Assembly: GCA_030593065.1 (NCBI GenBank)
Contig: JAUVHV010000002.1
Coordinates: 1-33,002 of the forward strand
Source of the DNA: Candidatus Omnitrophota bacterium
GTDB taxonomy: Bacteria > Omnitrophota > Gorgyraeia > JABMRG01
Direction of reading: 5' to 3'
DNA: 33,002 bases
In this document: positions 8,570 to 15,911 of the stretch, piece after piece
How positions within the stretch are numbered: the stretch's first letter is position 1
Layout of the letters: each line of letters begins with the position of its first letter
The notes under the pieces: generated by a model
What the model was told of the DNA's origin: nothing
Databases searched by the model: none
The model's input: only the letters and a program-made list of their open reading frames with translations
Position numbers and translations under genes: made by a program

Positions 8570-9126
8570 GAGCTTTTGTAGCAATCCCACTGAACCAGGA
8601 AGCTTACACTGGAATTGCCTTGCTTCAGAGAAGATTAGGCCAATCCTGCGCAGGCATAAGGTTGGTCAAGCCTTCCAATATACATCTTACCCTGAAATTT
8701 TTTAAGTGTATCGATGATAAACAACTGTTAAAAATAGCGTCTATTTTGACAGATACCCTGAAATCGCATAAAAGTTTCTTTATAAGCCTCTCTGAAATCG
8801 GTATTTTTCCGAATCTGAATTGCCCCAGAGTAATATGGGTGGGAATCAAAAAAGGTAAAAAGGAGTGTATCTGCCTGCAAAAAGATATTGAAAATTCCAT
8901 TGGTAATCTGAAAACCGAAAAAGAGAATCGAGCCTTCTCTCCTCACCTCACAATCGGCAGGATTAACCTTAAAAATAACAGGCCCGCGCTTATCAATCTG
9001 ATAGAAAAGGAAAAAAACTTTAGTTTAAAAGCTAAAGTTCCAGTCAATACAATAATACTATTTCAGTCTATTCTTACGCCAAAAGGCCCTATATATAAAA
9101 GTCTGGAAAAATTCCAGCTGCATTGA
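8566..9126 (+). CDS. thpR: RNA 2',3'-cyclic phosphodiesterase (LigT/ThpR family)
   Basis: 186-residue 2H-phosphoesterase. It carries both catalytic HxTx motifs, HLTL at residues 40-43 and HLTI at 127-130, in the usual contexts (NIHLTLKFF, SPHLTIGRI), and the family start MRAFVAI. Members open 2',3'-cyclic phosphate ends of RNA and can ligate tRNA halves in vitro. The start overlaps the cinA stop (ATGA). The last 38 bases run antisense over the end of pgpA, so the two convergent operons share their 3' ends and there is no room for a conventional terminator between them. Confidence 0.92.
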   Translation: MRAFVAIPLNQEAYTGIALLQRRLGQSCAGIRLVKPSNIHLTLKFFKCIDDKQLLKIASILTDTLKSHKSFFISLSEIGIFPNLNCPRVIWVGIKKGKKECICLQKDIENSIGNLKTEKENRAFSPHLTIGRINLKNNRPALINLIEKEKNFSLKAKVPVNTIILFQSILTPKGPIYKSLEKFQLH

Positions 9127-9562
9127 GCAGGTAAATAATAAATAAAATAATTATTGTATAAACCGCCGCTATCACATCATCGAGCATGATGCCTAAAGAA
9201 CCTGAAAGCCTTTCGACTCTCTTTACCGGGGGGGGTTTTACAATATCAAAAAATCTAAAAATCAAAAATCCTGTTAAAATCATAAACCATCCTGGCTTGA
9301 TAAAAAGGCATACAAAGCACATTGAGGCTATCTCATCTATAACAATCTTTCCGGAATCCTTCTCATTAAAAATCTCTTCCGCTTTTGCGCAGACAAAAAA
9401 TCCAATAATAAACAAAACCATTGTCACAAAAATAAAGATAACAGGGTAGTTACGCAGTAGAAGATATATCACAATGCCCCATAAACTACCTATTGTCCCT
9501 GGCGCGACGGGAGAGTAACCTGCATACAAACCACTAGCTATCATCCTGATAATAACTTTCAC
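9089..9562 (-). CDS. pgpA: Phosphatidylglycerophosphatase A
   Basis: Membrane phosphatase that converts phosphatidylglycerol phosphate to phosphatidylglycerol. 157 residues with several hydrophobic segments. Family motifs are SPVAPGTIGSL near the N-terminus, KIVIDEIASM mid-protein, and the acidic MLDDVIAAVYT near the C-terminus. The start is GTG, overlapping the pgsA stop as GTGA, so it is translated together with pgsA, the enzyme making its substrate. The 3' end overlaps thpR on the other strand. Confidence 0.92.
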   Translation of the reverse strand: MKVIIRMIASGLYAGYSPVAPGTIGSLWGIVIYLLLRNYPVIFIFVTMVLFIIGFFVCAKAEEIFNEKDSGKIVIDEIASMCFVCLFIKPGWFMILTGFLIFRFFDIVKPPPVKRVERLSGSLGIMLDDVIAAVYTIIILFIIYLLNAAGIFPDFYI

Positions 9563-10131
9563 TTAAAAAGCCTTCTGTTTTTAGAAATATACGACGCGCC
9601 GGAAATCAACGTTAAAGCAACGGTAATAAGCATTAATGCAAAGATCGCATTCTTAGTGAACGCATCAAACCGTTCTGTCCAAAAAGCGGCGTCTTTAGCA
9701 TATTGCCTTATAACAAGATAGATTAATACAAAAAAGACAGTCACGATTTGTGAAACAGTCTTATGTTTTCCCGCGCGGGATGCAGCAATAATGTGCCCTT
9801 TTATAATACCTAATACCCTGAGTCCAAGTATTACAAACTCGCGGAATATAATTACAACAACAGCCCATGCCGGGATCAACTTCATCTCCACAAAAGCCAA
9901 AAATGCTGCCAGAATGAGTATTTTATCGGCAATAGGATCCATAAACTTGCCAAAATCGGATATAAGCCCCCTGCTTTTAGCTATCTTTCCATCTATATAA
10001 TCTGTAAAAGAGGCTAAAGCAAAAACAATAAGCGCTGCTATCTTTCCATATTGCCAATAAGTAAATAGAAAAAACATAAACACAAATGTCAGCGCGATAC
10101 GCAATAATGTAAGCTTGTTCGGTAAGTTCAC
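9559..10131 (-). CDS. pgsA: CDP-diacylglycerol--glycerol-3-phosphate 3-phosphatidyltransferase
   Basis: Integral-membrane CDP-alcohol phosphatidyltransferase, 190 residues, making phosphatidylglycerol phosphate. The signature DxxDGxxAR-x8-GxxxDxxxD is present as D44, D47, G48, A51, G61, D65 and D69, except that Arg is replaced by Lys at 52 (IAKSRG). All metal-binding aspartates are intact, so activity is expected. The start is GTG, with the Shine-Dalgarno TAGGAG formed by the rimO stop codon region 10 nt upstream. It forms a biosynthetic pair with pgpA. Confidence 0.95.
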   Translation of the reverse strand: MNLPNKLTLLRIALTFVFMFFLFTYWQYGKIAALIVFALASFTDYIDGKIAKSRGLISDFGKFMDPIADKILILAAFLAFVEMKLIPAWAVVVIIFREFVILGLRVLGIIKGHIIAASRAGKHKTVSQIVTVFFVLIYLVIRQYAKDAAFWTERFDAFTKNAIFALMLITVALTLISGASYISKNRRLFK

Positions 10132-10141
10132 AGTTATTCTC

Positions 10142-11476
10142 CTAATTTTTTCCTACTAAATCATATTCGAGTGTATCAGTTATCTCTACATTAACAAACT
10201 GGCCGGGCCTCAAACTCTTTTTCGAATGTATAAAAACTGTACCATCTACTTCAGGAGCATCGTACTGAGTCCGGCCTGTATAGATGCCTTTCTCTGATCT
10301 TGCTTCAACAAGCGTTTCTAACCTCTTCCCCAAAAAATGCCGGTTTACACCTTTCGAGATCTCCTGTTGTAAACGCATAAGCTTATCAAGGCGCCTATTC
10401 TTCGTTCCCATTGCTATCTGGTTTTTAAAATTATAAGCTGGGGTACCTTCTTCCCTTGAATATATGAACGCGCCAAGCCTTTCAAACTGAGTGCGCCTTA
10501 TAAAATCAAGCAACTCGTTAAAATCCCTTTCTGTCTCACCCGGGAAACCCACTATCACTGACGTCCTTAAAGCAACATCAGGAATTCTATCCCTTATCTT
10601 CTTAATAAGTGTTTCTATCTGCCTTGCGTTTATTCTTCGGTTCATTCTCGACAATATCTTATCACTAATATGTTGTATTGGCAAATCTATATACTTGCAT
10701 ATAGAATGTTCACCAGCAATAGTATCTATCAACTCATCTGTAAAATGGCGCGGGTGCGTATATAGCAGCCTTATCCAGTGGGCGCACTTTAATTGGCAGA
10801 TCTTCTTTAAAAGCTTCGGCAGCATAAATTTTCCATATCTATCAATTCCATACGAAGTAGTATCCTGGGCAATAATATTTAGTTCAGCTCTCCTCTTTTG
10901 GCCAGAAAAAGCCTTTATTTCTGAGATTATAGAAGAGAGGGGCCTGCTCCTTAACTTGCCGCGTATATCATATATTGCGCAATAACTGCAGCGGTTTTCG
11001 CAACCTTCCGCTACCTTAACATAGGTGTAATGAGATGGCGTTAAAGCTAAGCGCGGATCTTTATCCGAATAGATACCGCCCGGGGGGTTTATTGCTATAA
11101 ATTTTTCATTGCGCAGGATAGAACTTAGCGCTTTACTGATATTTTTAAAATCATCCACCCCCAGGATCGCGTCTATCTCAGGGATATCTTTTTTTAATTT
11201 TTCACAATAGCGCTGCGCTAAACAACCGCATACAACGAGCTTCCCGATACGCCTTTCTTTCTTGAGGCTTACAGCTTTTAAGATAATATCTATAGCCTCA
11301 CGTTTTGCATCTTCAATAAAAGCACATGTATTGATTATCACAATATCTGCTGAATCGGCATCTTCAACTATAGCAAAGCCTTTGGACTTAAGCTTGCCAA
11401 TTATAAGTTCTGAATCTACCAGATTACGCGCGCATCCTAAACTTATAATAGATATTTTATGCTTTAAAGGGATCAT
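10142..11476 (-). CDS. rimO: Ribosomal protein uS12 methylthiotransferase RimO
   Basis: Radical-SAM methylthiotransferase that modifies a conserved aspartate of ribosomal protein S12. 444 residues from the chosen start MIPLKHKISIISLGC. N-terminal UPF0004 cysteines are at 15, 51 and 85. LGCARNLVDSE is the RimO-type hallmark, as distinct from MiaB. The radical-SAM cluster CENRCSYC has cysteines at 159, 163 and 166. A TRAM domain ends the protein. The frame is open 147 nt further upstream, but that region encodes a basic, non-conserved stretch crossing a perfect hairpin and is rejected. No Shine-Dalgarno precedes the ATG, which lies only 15 nt after the hairpin's T-run. Confidence 0.94.
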   Translation of the reverse strand: MIPLKHKISIISLGCARNLVDSELIIGKLKSKGFAIVEDADSADIVIINTCAFIEDAKREAIDIILKAVSLKKERRIGKLVVCGCLAQRYCEKLKKDIPEIDAILGVDDFKNISKALSSILRNEKFIAINPPGGIYSDKDPRLALTPSHYTYVKVAEGCENRCSYCAIYDIRGKLRSRPLSSIISEIKAFSGQKRRAELNIIAQDTTSYGIDRYGKFMLPKLLKKICQLKCAHWIRLLYTHPRHFTDELIDTIAGEHSICKYIDLPIQHISDKILSRMNRRINARQIETLIKKIRDRIPDVALRTSVIVGFPGETERDFNELLDFIRRTQFERLGAFIYSREEGTPAYNFKNQIAMGTKNRRLDKLMRLQQEISKGVNRHFLGKRLETLVEARSEKGIYTGRTQYDAPEVDGTVFIHSKKSLRPGQFVNVEITDTLEYDLVGKN

Positions 11477-11491
11477 AATAGTCTGAATAAT

Positions 11492-11521
11492 AAAAAATCG
11501 GAATCTCAGTTCCGATTTTTT
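11492..11521 (-). terminator. Perfect 12-bp hairpin with T-run between rodZ and rimO
   Basis: Arms 11492-11503 and 11510-11521 pair perfectly around a 6-nt loop. The stem core is TCGGAA/TTCCGA, flanked by six A and six T, so it can act as an intrinsic terminator on either strand. It lies 25 nt after the rodZ stop and ends 15 nt before the rimO ATG, so it may be a partial terminator or attenuator for the downstream rimO-pgsA-pgpA genes. Confidence 0.75.
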
Positions 11522-11546
11522 CTCTTTTGAGTTTAGCCTCTCACCT

Positions 11547-12338
11547 CTACTTTTGGATACCCTGCCTGTTGATAATAATGCCTTTCTTAACACCCACGCC
11601 TGGTGAACCAAGATTATGGCCATTTAATGTAATATTCATTGCTGCTGCATTACCTGTCCAGAGCTCAAAATTCTCATCTGCCTGCCACTCTTCTTCTGAG
11701 CTCTCTTTTAGTACATTCTTGAATATTATATTGCCGTCCATTCTAAGTTCTATCCATACATCATCTGTGGTTTTTATTAAAAGAATGAGTTTTTCATTTT
11801 GTGGTATTAAAACATTTTTTTGGGGCCCTCGAACGGGTTTTTTTAGGCTTCCTGGAACTCGTTCTATCTTCTTCTGCTCAATAATCTTTGCCGGCATTGC
11901 CTGCTCTACCTGTTTTACACGTGCGCTCCGCCAGCTTAAGAACTTGTGCTTCGCCCACCCCGTCGTCTTTACGAGCAGAATTAACAAGAGAACTATCAGA
12001 ATTGGTTTAAAAATTAACTTTAATGCTTTAGCGATCTTTTCTATATCGATTTTTCGCGTAAAGGATTTTTCATCAGCAGCAATCGATTCAGGCGTGTTTA
12101 AAGTCTCTTTTGCCTTTAGGCTATTATATTCCTTCAGGATATTTTCAGGGTCAAGCCCGAGATAAAATGAATATTTCCTTAAAAAACTCTTTAGGTATAT
12201 TGGGTTAGAAATCCTTGTAAAATTATCCTCTTCAAGAGCAGAAAGTATTTCAGGAAGTATTCTGGTATGCTGATAAGCCTCGCTTATACTAACCTGTTTT
12301 TTCTCTCTTGCTTTCTTAAGTTGGCTTCCAATCGTCAT
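11547..12338 (-). CDS. rodZ: RodZ-like cytoskeletal/HTH membrane protein
   Basis: 263 residues with the RodZ layout: an N-terminal HTH_25 domain (about 1-70; TIGSQLKKAREKKQVSISEA, then IYLKSFLRKYSFYLGLDPE), a basic juxtamembrane stretch, one transmembrane helix (about 108-126), and a C-terminal periplasmic DUF4115-like domain (LLIKTTDDVWIELRMDG, with GHNLGSPGVGV near the end). RodZ links MreB to the wall-elongation machinery. Its place next to ftsK, rimO and pgsA matches the arrangement seen in many bacteria. It begins 10 nt after the ftsK stop without an evident Shine-Dalgarno. No mreB is in the window. Confidence 0.88.
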   Translation of the reverse strand: MTIGSQLKKAREKKQVSISEAYQHTRILPEILSALEEDNFTRISNPIYLKSFLRKYSFYLGLDPENILKEYNSLKAKETLNTPESIAADEKSFTRKIDIEKIAKALKLIFKPILIVLLLILLVKTTGWAKHKFLSWRSARVKQVEQAMPAKIIEQKKIERVPGSLKKPVRGPQKNVLIPQNEKLILLIKTTDDVWIELRMDGNIIFKNVLKESSEEEWQADENFELWTGNAAAMNITLNGHNLGSPGVGVKKGIIINRQGIQK

Positions 12339-12348
12339 GGTTTAAATT

Positions 12349-14625
12349 TCAGACAGCTTCGCCTGCTGTCCCTCCCTGTTTCTCTTCTTGTTTTGCTATA
12401 CCCAGATACTCTTCGCGATCGACTAATATCTCACGGGGCTTTGAACCGCAATAAGGCCCTATAAGAGCTTCTTCTTCCATGCTGTCTATCATCCTGGCTG
12501 CGCGTGTATAACTTAAACGCATTCTTCTCTGAAGCATAGATACCGATGCCTGGCCTGCTTCCATTATCAGGCGAACCGCATCATCAAAAAGCTCATCTTT
12601 ATCATTGCCTTTTCCAAAACTCTTCTTCTCCTGCAGTTTTGATATGCCATCTTCAAATTCCATACCTCTCTGGGAAGCTATAAAATCTATTACCCTCTCT
12701 ATCTCATTGTCAGCAACCAGGCTGGATTGCGCGCGTATAGGCTTTGAAATACTCGGTTCCATAAATAACATATCGCCCTTTCCGAGAAGTTTGTCAGCGC
12801 CGTTCATATCAAGTACTGTGCGCGAATCTACCTTGGAGGCAACCTTAAAAGATATCCTCGCCGGAAAATTTGCCTTAATAACACCCGTTATAACATCTAC
12901 AGACGGCCTCTGTGTCGCGAGTATGATATGAATGCCTACTGCGCGTGAAAGTTGCGCAAGACGCGTTATGGCACTTTCGATCTCATTAGATGCTACAGCC
13001 ATAAGATCCGCAAGCTCATCAATAACAAGTACTATATATGGCAGGCTATCAGGCACATCAGCATCATCCCTGAACTTTCCTTCTTTTGCCTTTTGATTGA
13101 ATATAGCTATATTCCTTGACGCGACCTTGGCAAGAAGCTTATACCGCGACTCCATCTCGTTTACCAGCCAGTTTAGGGCACCTGACGCCTTCTTCACGTT
13201 GGTAATCACAGGACATATAAGATGAGGCAACCTGTTAAACATTGCCATCTCAACCATCTTAGGGTCAACGAGTATAAACTTAAGTTCATCCGGAGACGCA
13301 TTATAGAGCATACTAAGAATTATGCTGTTTACGCACACCGTCTTTCCTGAACCTGTTGTTCCGGCAATTAACATATGCGGCATCTTCGCAAGATCACATA
13401 CAACAGGTACCCCCGCGGTATCTTTTCCCAGAGCAAGCGTAAGTTTAGATTTTGCCCCCTGAAAATCACTCGATAAAAGTACTTCTTTTAAATAGACCAG
13501 AGAAGCTGTGCTATTAGGAACCTCTATTCCCACTCTCGATTTTCCTGGTATAGGGGCAATGATTCTGACAGATTGTGCCTTCATGGCGAGTGCTATATCA
13601 TCATTTAACGCGGTAATCCTATTTACTTTCACACCTGGTGATGGCTCAAGTTCATACCTGGTAATTACGGGGCCTTTCTCGACCTGTGCCACTCTTACCT
13701 CTATACCAAAATCGCGAAGAGTATCCTCCAGGATTGCTGAGGATGCTGTAAGGTCTTCCTTTATCTGGCGCTCTTCAGTTGGCGGCGGTGAATCAAGAAG
13801 CTCAAGAGAGGGGAGCTTATATTCACCTGCTACCTTCGGCTCTATTCCGGCAAGCGCTTGCTCTTCTCCTGCCAAGGATTGGGTATGTTTTTTATCAATC
13901 TTTATCTTCGGTGATATTGGATGCTGAGGCTTAGGGCTTTCTAAGATAGCGGGCAATCTCTTGGATACTTTTAATGGCATATCAAAATTGTTACCGCCCG
14001 GTATCGCTTTTTTTAAAGCAGGCTTCTCAGGTTTGATTCTTATCTCTGTTTTTTGAGCTTTTGCCTGAACCCTCTTTTCTTTACCCTCCTGATACAACTC
14101 ATTTGCCTTCTTAATAAACATACCAAAAAAAGGTATAATTAAAAATTCTGTTGCCAAAAGAATCGATAGCACTATTAATGTAGACACTATTATATAAGAA
14201 CCGACCGTACCAAAATATTTATCCAGCAAGGATGATAAAAACATACCAAAAATACCGCCTGCCTTCATTCTTGCTATACTGGCCCCATTAAATATAAGCG
14301 CTAAAAGTGAACTTGTAGCAAGAAATAAGACCGCTGTTCCTGAAAACTTAATAAGTGAACGCTGAGGCTGCTGCGAGGTAAACCTGTCTATAGCCCAGAC
14401 AAAGCATAAAAATGGTATTATATAAGCACTCCATCCAATTAAGAAAAATAGAATAGCGCCGATATACGCACCTATTATGCCGACAAAATTATGCAGTTTT
14501 ACATTCGCGGTAGAAGCAAAAAATTCAAGGTCTGCAGGCTCATATGTCATAAGGCTCGCGAGAACAAGTATCGCGATGGCTATGTAGATAAAACCAACTA
14601 TTTCGTTTATTCTCTGCTGCGTCAT
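12349..14625 (-). CDS. ftsK: FtsK/SpoIIIE DNA translocase
   Basis: Septal, hexameric DNA pump that clears and resolves chromosomes at division. 758 residues from the start MTQQRINEIVGF, chosen because its ATGA overlaps the uppP stop. There are four to five membrane helices in the first 170 residues, then a short basic/proline-rich linker of roughly 110 residues (much shorter than the E. coli linker). The motor follows, with Walker A GTTGSGKT (422-429) and Walker B LVIDELADLM. The C-terminal winged-helix gamma domain (DELFDDAVRLIMEAGQASVS onward) recognises KOPS-like sites and activates XerD. A Xer recombinase gene is present in the same window at 24169. Confidence 0.96.
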   Translation of the reverse strand: MTQQRINEIVGFIYIAIAILVLASLMTYEPADLEFFASTANVKLHNFVGIIGAYIGAILFFLIGWSAYIIPFLCFVWAIDRFTSQQPQRSLIKFSGTAVLFLATSSLLALIFNGASIARMKAGGIFGMFLSSLLDKYFGTVGSYIIVSTLIVLSILLATEFLIIPFFGMFIKKANELYQEGKEKRVQAKAQKTEIRIKPEKPALKKAIPGGNNFDMPLKVSKRLPAILESPKPQHPISPKIKIDKKHTQSLAGEEQALAGIEPKVAGEYKLPSLELLDSPPPTEERQIKEDLTASSAILEDTLRDFGIEVRVAQVEKGPVITRYELEPSPGVKVNRITALNDDIALAMKAQSVRIIAPIPGKSRVGIEVPNSTASLVYLKEVLLSSDFQGAKSKLTLALGKDTAGVPVVCDLAKMPHMLIAGTTGSGKTVCVNSIILSMLYNASPDELKFILVDPKMVEMAMFNRLPHLICPVITNVKKASGALNWLVNEMESRYKLLAKVASRNIAIFNQKAKEGKFRDDADVPDSLPYIVLVIDELADLMAVASNEIESAITRLAQLSRAVGIHIILATQRPSVDVITGVIKANFPARISFKVASKVDSRTVLDMNGADKLLGKGDMLFMEPSISKPIRAQSSLVADNEIERVIDFIASQRGMEFEDGISKLQEKKSFGKGNDKDELFDDAVRLIMEAGQASVSMLQRRMRLSYTRAARMIDSMEEEALIGPYCGSKPREILVDREEYLGIAKQEEKQGGTAGEAV

Positions 14626-15380
14626 AATGCTAAGATAACTCCTCCGGCTAAAAGACAATAAAAACCAAAAAACTTGAGATTGCTGTTAATAACGCTCTTG
14701 ATTAACAGATAGATAGCTCCAAGGCCAAAAATGAAAGCAAAAAAAACACCTATTGCCATATGAGCTGTAATATCTACTCTTCCCGCTACATCGGTAAGCT
14801 TTAATACCAAAGCACCTATAATTGCCGGTATAAACAATAGAAATGAAAACCTTATAGCCTGTGCCTTATCTACTTTCAATAAGATCGCGCTCGATATTGT
14901 TGAACCGCTTCTCGAAATACCCGGCATAATAGCCAGGCCCTGTACAATGCCTATAAGAAGCGCCTTAAACCATGTAAGGCCGCTCACTTGCGCAGCATTA
15001 AACCTGCGCTTGCCAGCCCAATCCGCCGCGAATAAAAACATCGCGGTAATCAAAAGCATCATACCAACTATTTTGATGTCCGCAAAGTAACTTTCAAATC
15101 TATTTCTAAAACAATAACCTATTAACGCAGTTGGAATAGTACCGATTACAATAAATAATAATAACCGTTTCTGAATAGTTAACAATTTTATTATATCACG
15201 CCAGAAATAAACTACAACAGCAAAAAGTGTTCCTATGTGTAAAAAGATATCGAAAAGCAGTTGCGGCTCTTTAAAGCCGAAATAATGATGAAGAATTACA
15301 AGATGGCCCGATGAGCTTATTGGAAGAAATTCTGTTATCCCCTGGACTATGCCAGATATGATTGCCTCTGTATATGACAT
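14622..15380 (-). CDS. uppP: Undecaprenyl-diphosphatase UppP (BacA)
   Basis: Membrane phosphatase that recycles the undecaprenyl carrier lipid for cell-wall synthesis. About 252 residues with multiple membrane helices. Both catalytic signatures are present, GITEFLPISSSGHL near the N-terminus and MPGISRSGSTI near the middle. The start MSYTEAIISGIVQG is chosen by homology; an ATG two codons upstream (15386) is equally possible. The frame is open to 15479, but that extension overlaps dut and a dispersed repeat and is not conserved. It ends in an ATGA overlap with ftsK. Loss of the family gives bacitracin sensitivity in other bacteria. Confidence 0.94.
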   Translation of the reverse strand: MSYTEAIISGIVQGITEFLPISSSGHLVILHHYFGFKEPQLLFDIFLHIGTLFAVVVYFWRDIIKLLTIQKRLLLFIVIGTIPTALIGYCFRNRFESYFADIKIVGMMLLITAMFLFAADWAGKRRFNAAQVSGLTWFKALLIGIVQGLAIMPGISRSGSTISSAILLKVDKAQAIRFSFLLFIPAIIGALVLKLTDVAGRVDITAHMAIGVFFAFIFGLGAIYLLIKSVINSNLKFFGFYCLLAGGVILAL

Positions 15381-15394
15381 ATGCATTGAGTATT

Positions 15395-15414
15395 GAAACA
15401 GTTTCGAGCACTTA
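15395..15414. repeat. 20-bp fragment of the rpsO-pnp palindromic repeat
   Basis: These bases match 18116-18135 at 19 of 20 positions, including the small palindrome GAAAC-A-GTTTC. Both copies follow a gene's 3' end on the minus strand; this one begins at the dut stop codon. Only the one arm is present here, so it is either a decayed copy or a minimal unit of a dispersed repeat family. Confidence 0.6.
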
Positions 15415-15861
15415 GATTCCGGTATGCCCAAAACCGCCCTGCGCACGGGCTGTTTCATCAAGCTCACCGACAATAACAACGTCTGCCAGTATAACTTTCT
15501 GTAAGACTATCTGCGCTATGCGGTCTGCTCTTTTTATAACAAATGGATCCTTGCCATGATTTATCAGTATTATGCCCACAAGCCCCCTGTAATCGCTATC
15601 TATGGTTCCAGGGGTATTAACGATACTTATACCGTGTTTTATTGCGAGCCCGCTTCTGGGCCTTACCTGCACCTCGTATCCAACAGGTATGCTCATATAA
15701 AAGCCCGCGGAAATAAGCTTGATATCTCCCGAAGCTAATGTAACCTCGTTATCTACATCAGCATACACATCCATACCGCTTGCGCCCTCGCTCATATAGC
15801 GGGGGGTAGGAAGATCCTGACAACTTTCCTTTTTTTTTATATTTATCGTTATCTTCTCCAT
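15412..15861 (-). CDS. dut: dUTP diphosphatase
   Basis: Trimeric dUTPase, hydrolysing dUTP to dUMP and pyrophosphate. It prevents uracil incorporation and supplies thymidylate synthesis. 149 residues, the standard length. The five motifs are recognisable: ASGMDVYAD (motif 1), VRPRSGLA (2), NTPGTIDSDYRG (3), RADRIAQIVL (4) and RAQGGFGHTG (5, the C-terminal arm that closes over the nucleotide). It lies 50 nt after pnp with no clear Shine-Dalgarno. The gap holds nothing recognisable. Confidence 0.96.
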   Translation of the reverse strand: MEKITINIKKKESCQDLPTPRYMSEGASGMDVYADVDNEVTLASGDIKLISAGFYMSIPVGYEVQVRPRSGLAIKHGISIVNTPGTIDSDYRGLVGIILINHGKDPFVIKRADRIAQIVLQKVILADVVIVGELDETARAQGGFGHTGI

Positions 15862-15911
15862 AAATTGATCTAATGCCTTTTTGCCTTTTTATTCTGATTA
15901 AACATATTTAT

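Noticed and set aside
11477-11623. 49-codon N-terminal extension of RimO
   Set aside because: It crosses the terminator hairpin and the end of rodZ and is not part of the RimO family.
11527-12165. 212-codon plus-strand frame
   Set aside because: Exact antisense shadow of rodZ, with serine/phenylalanine-rich composition and no family signature.
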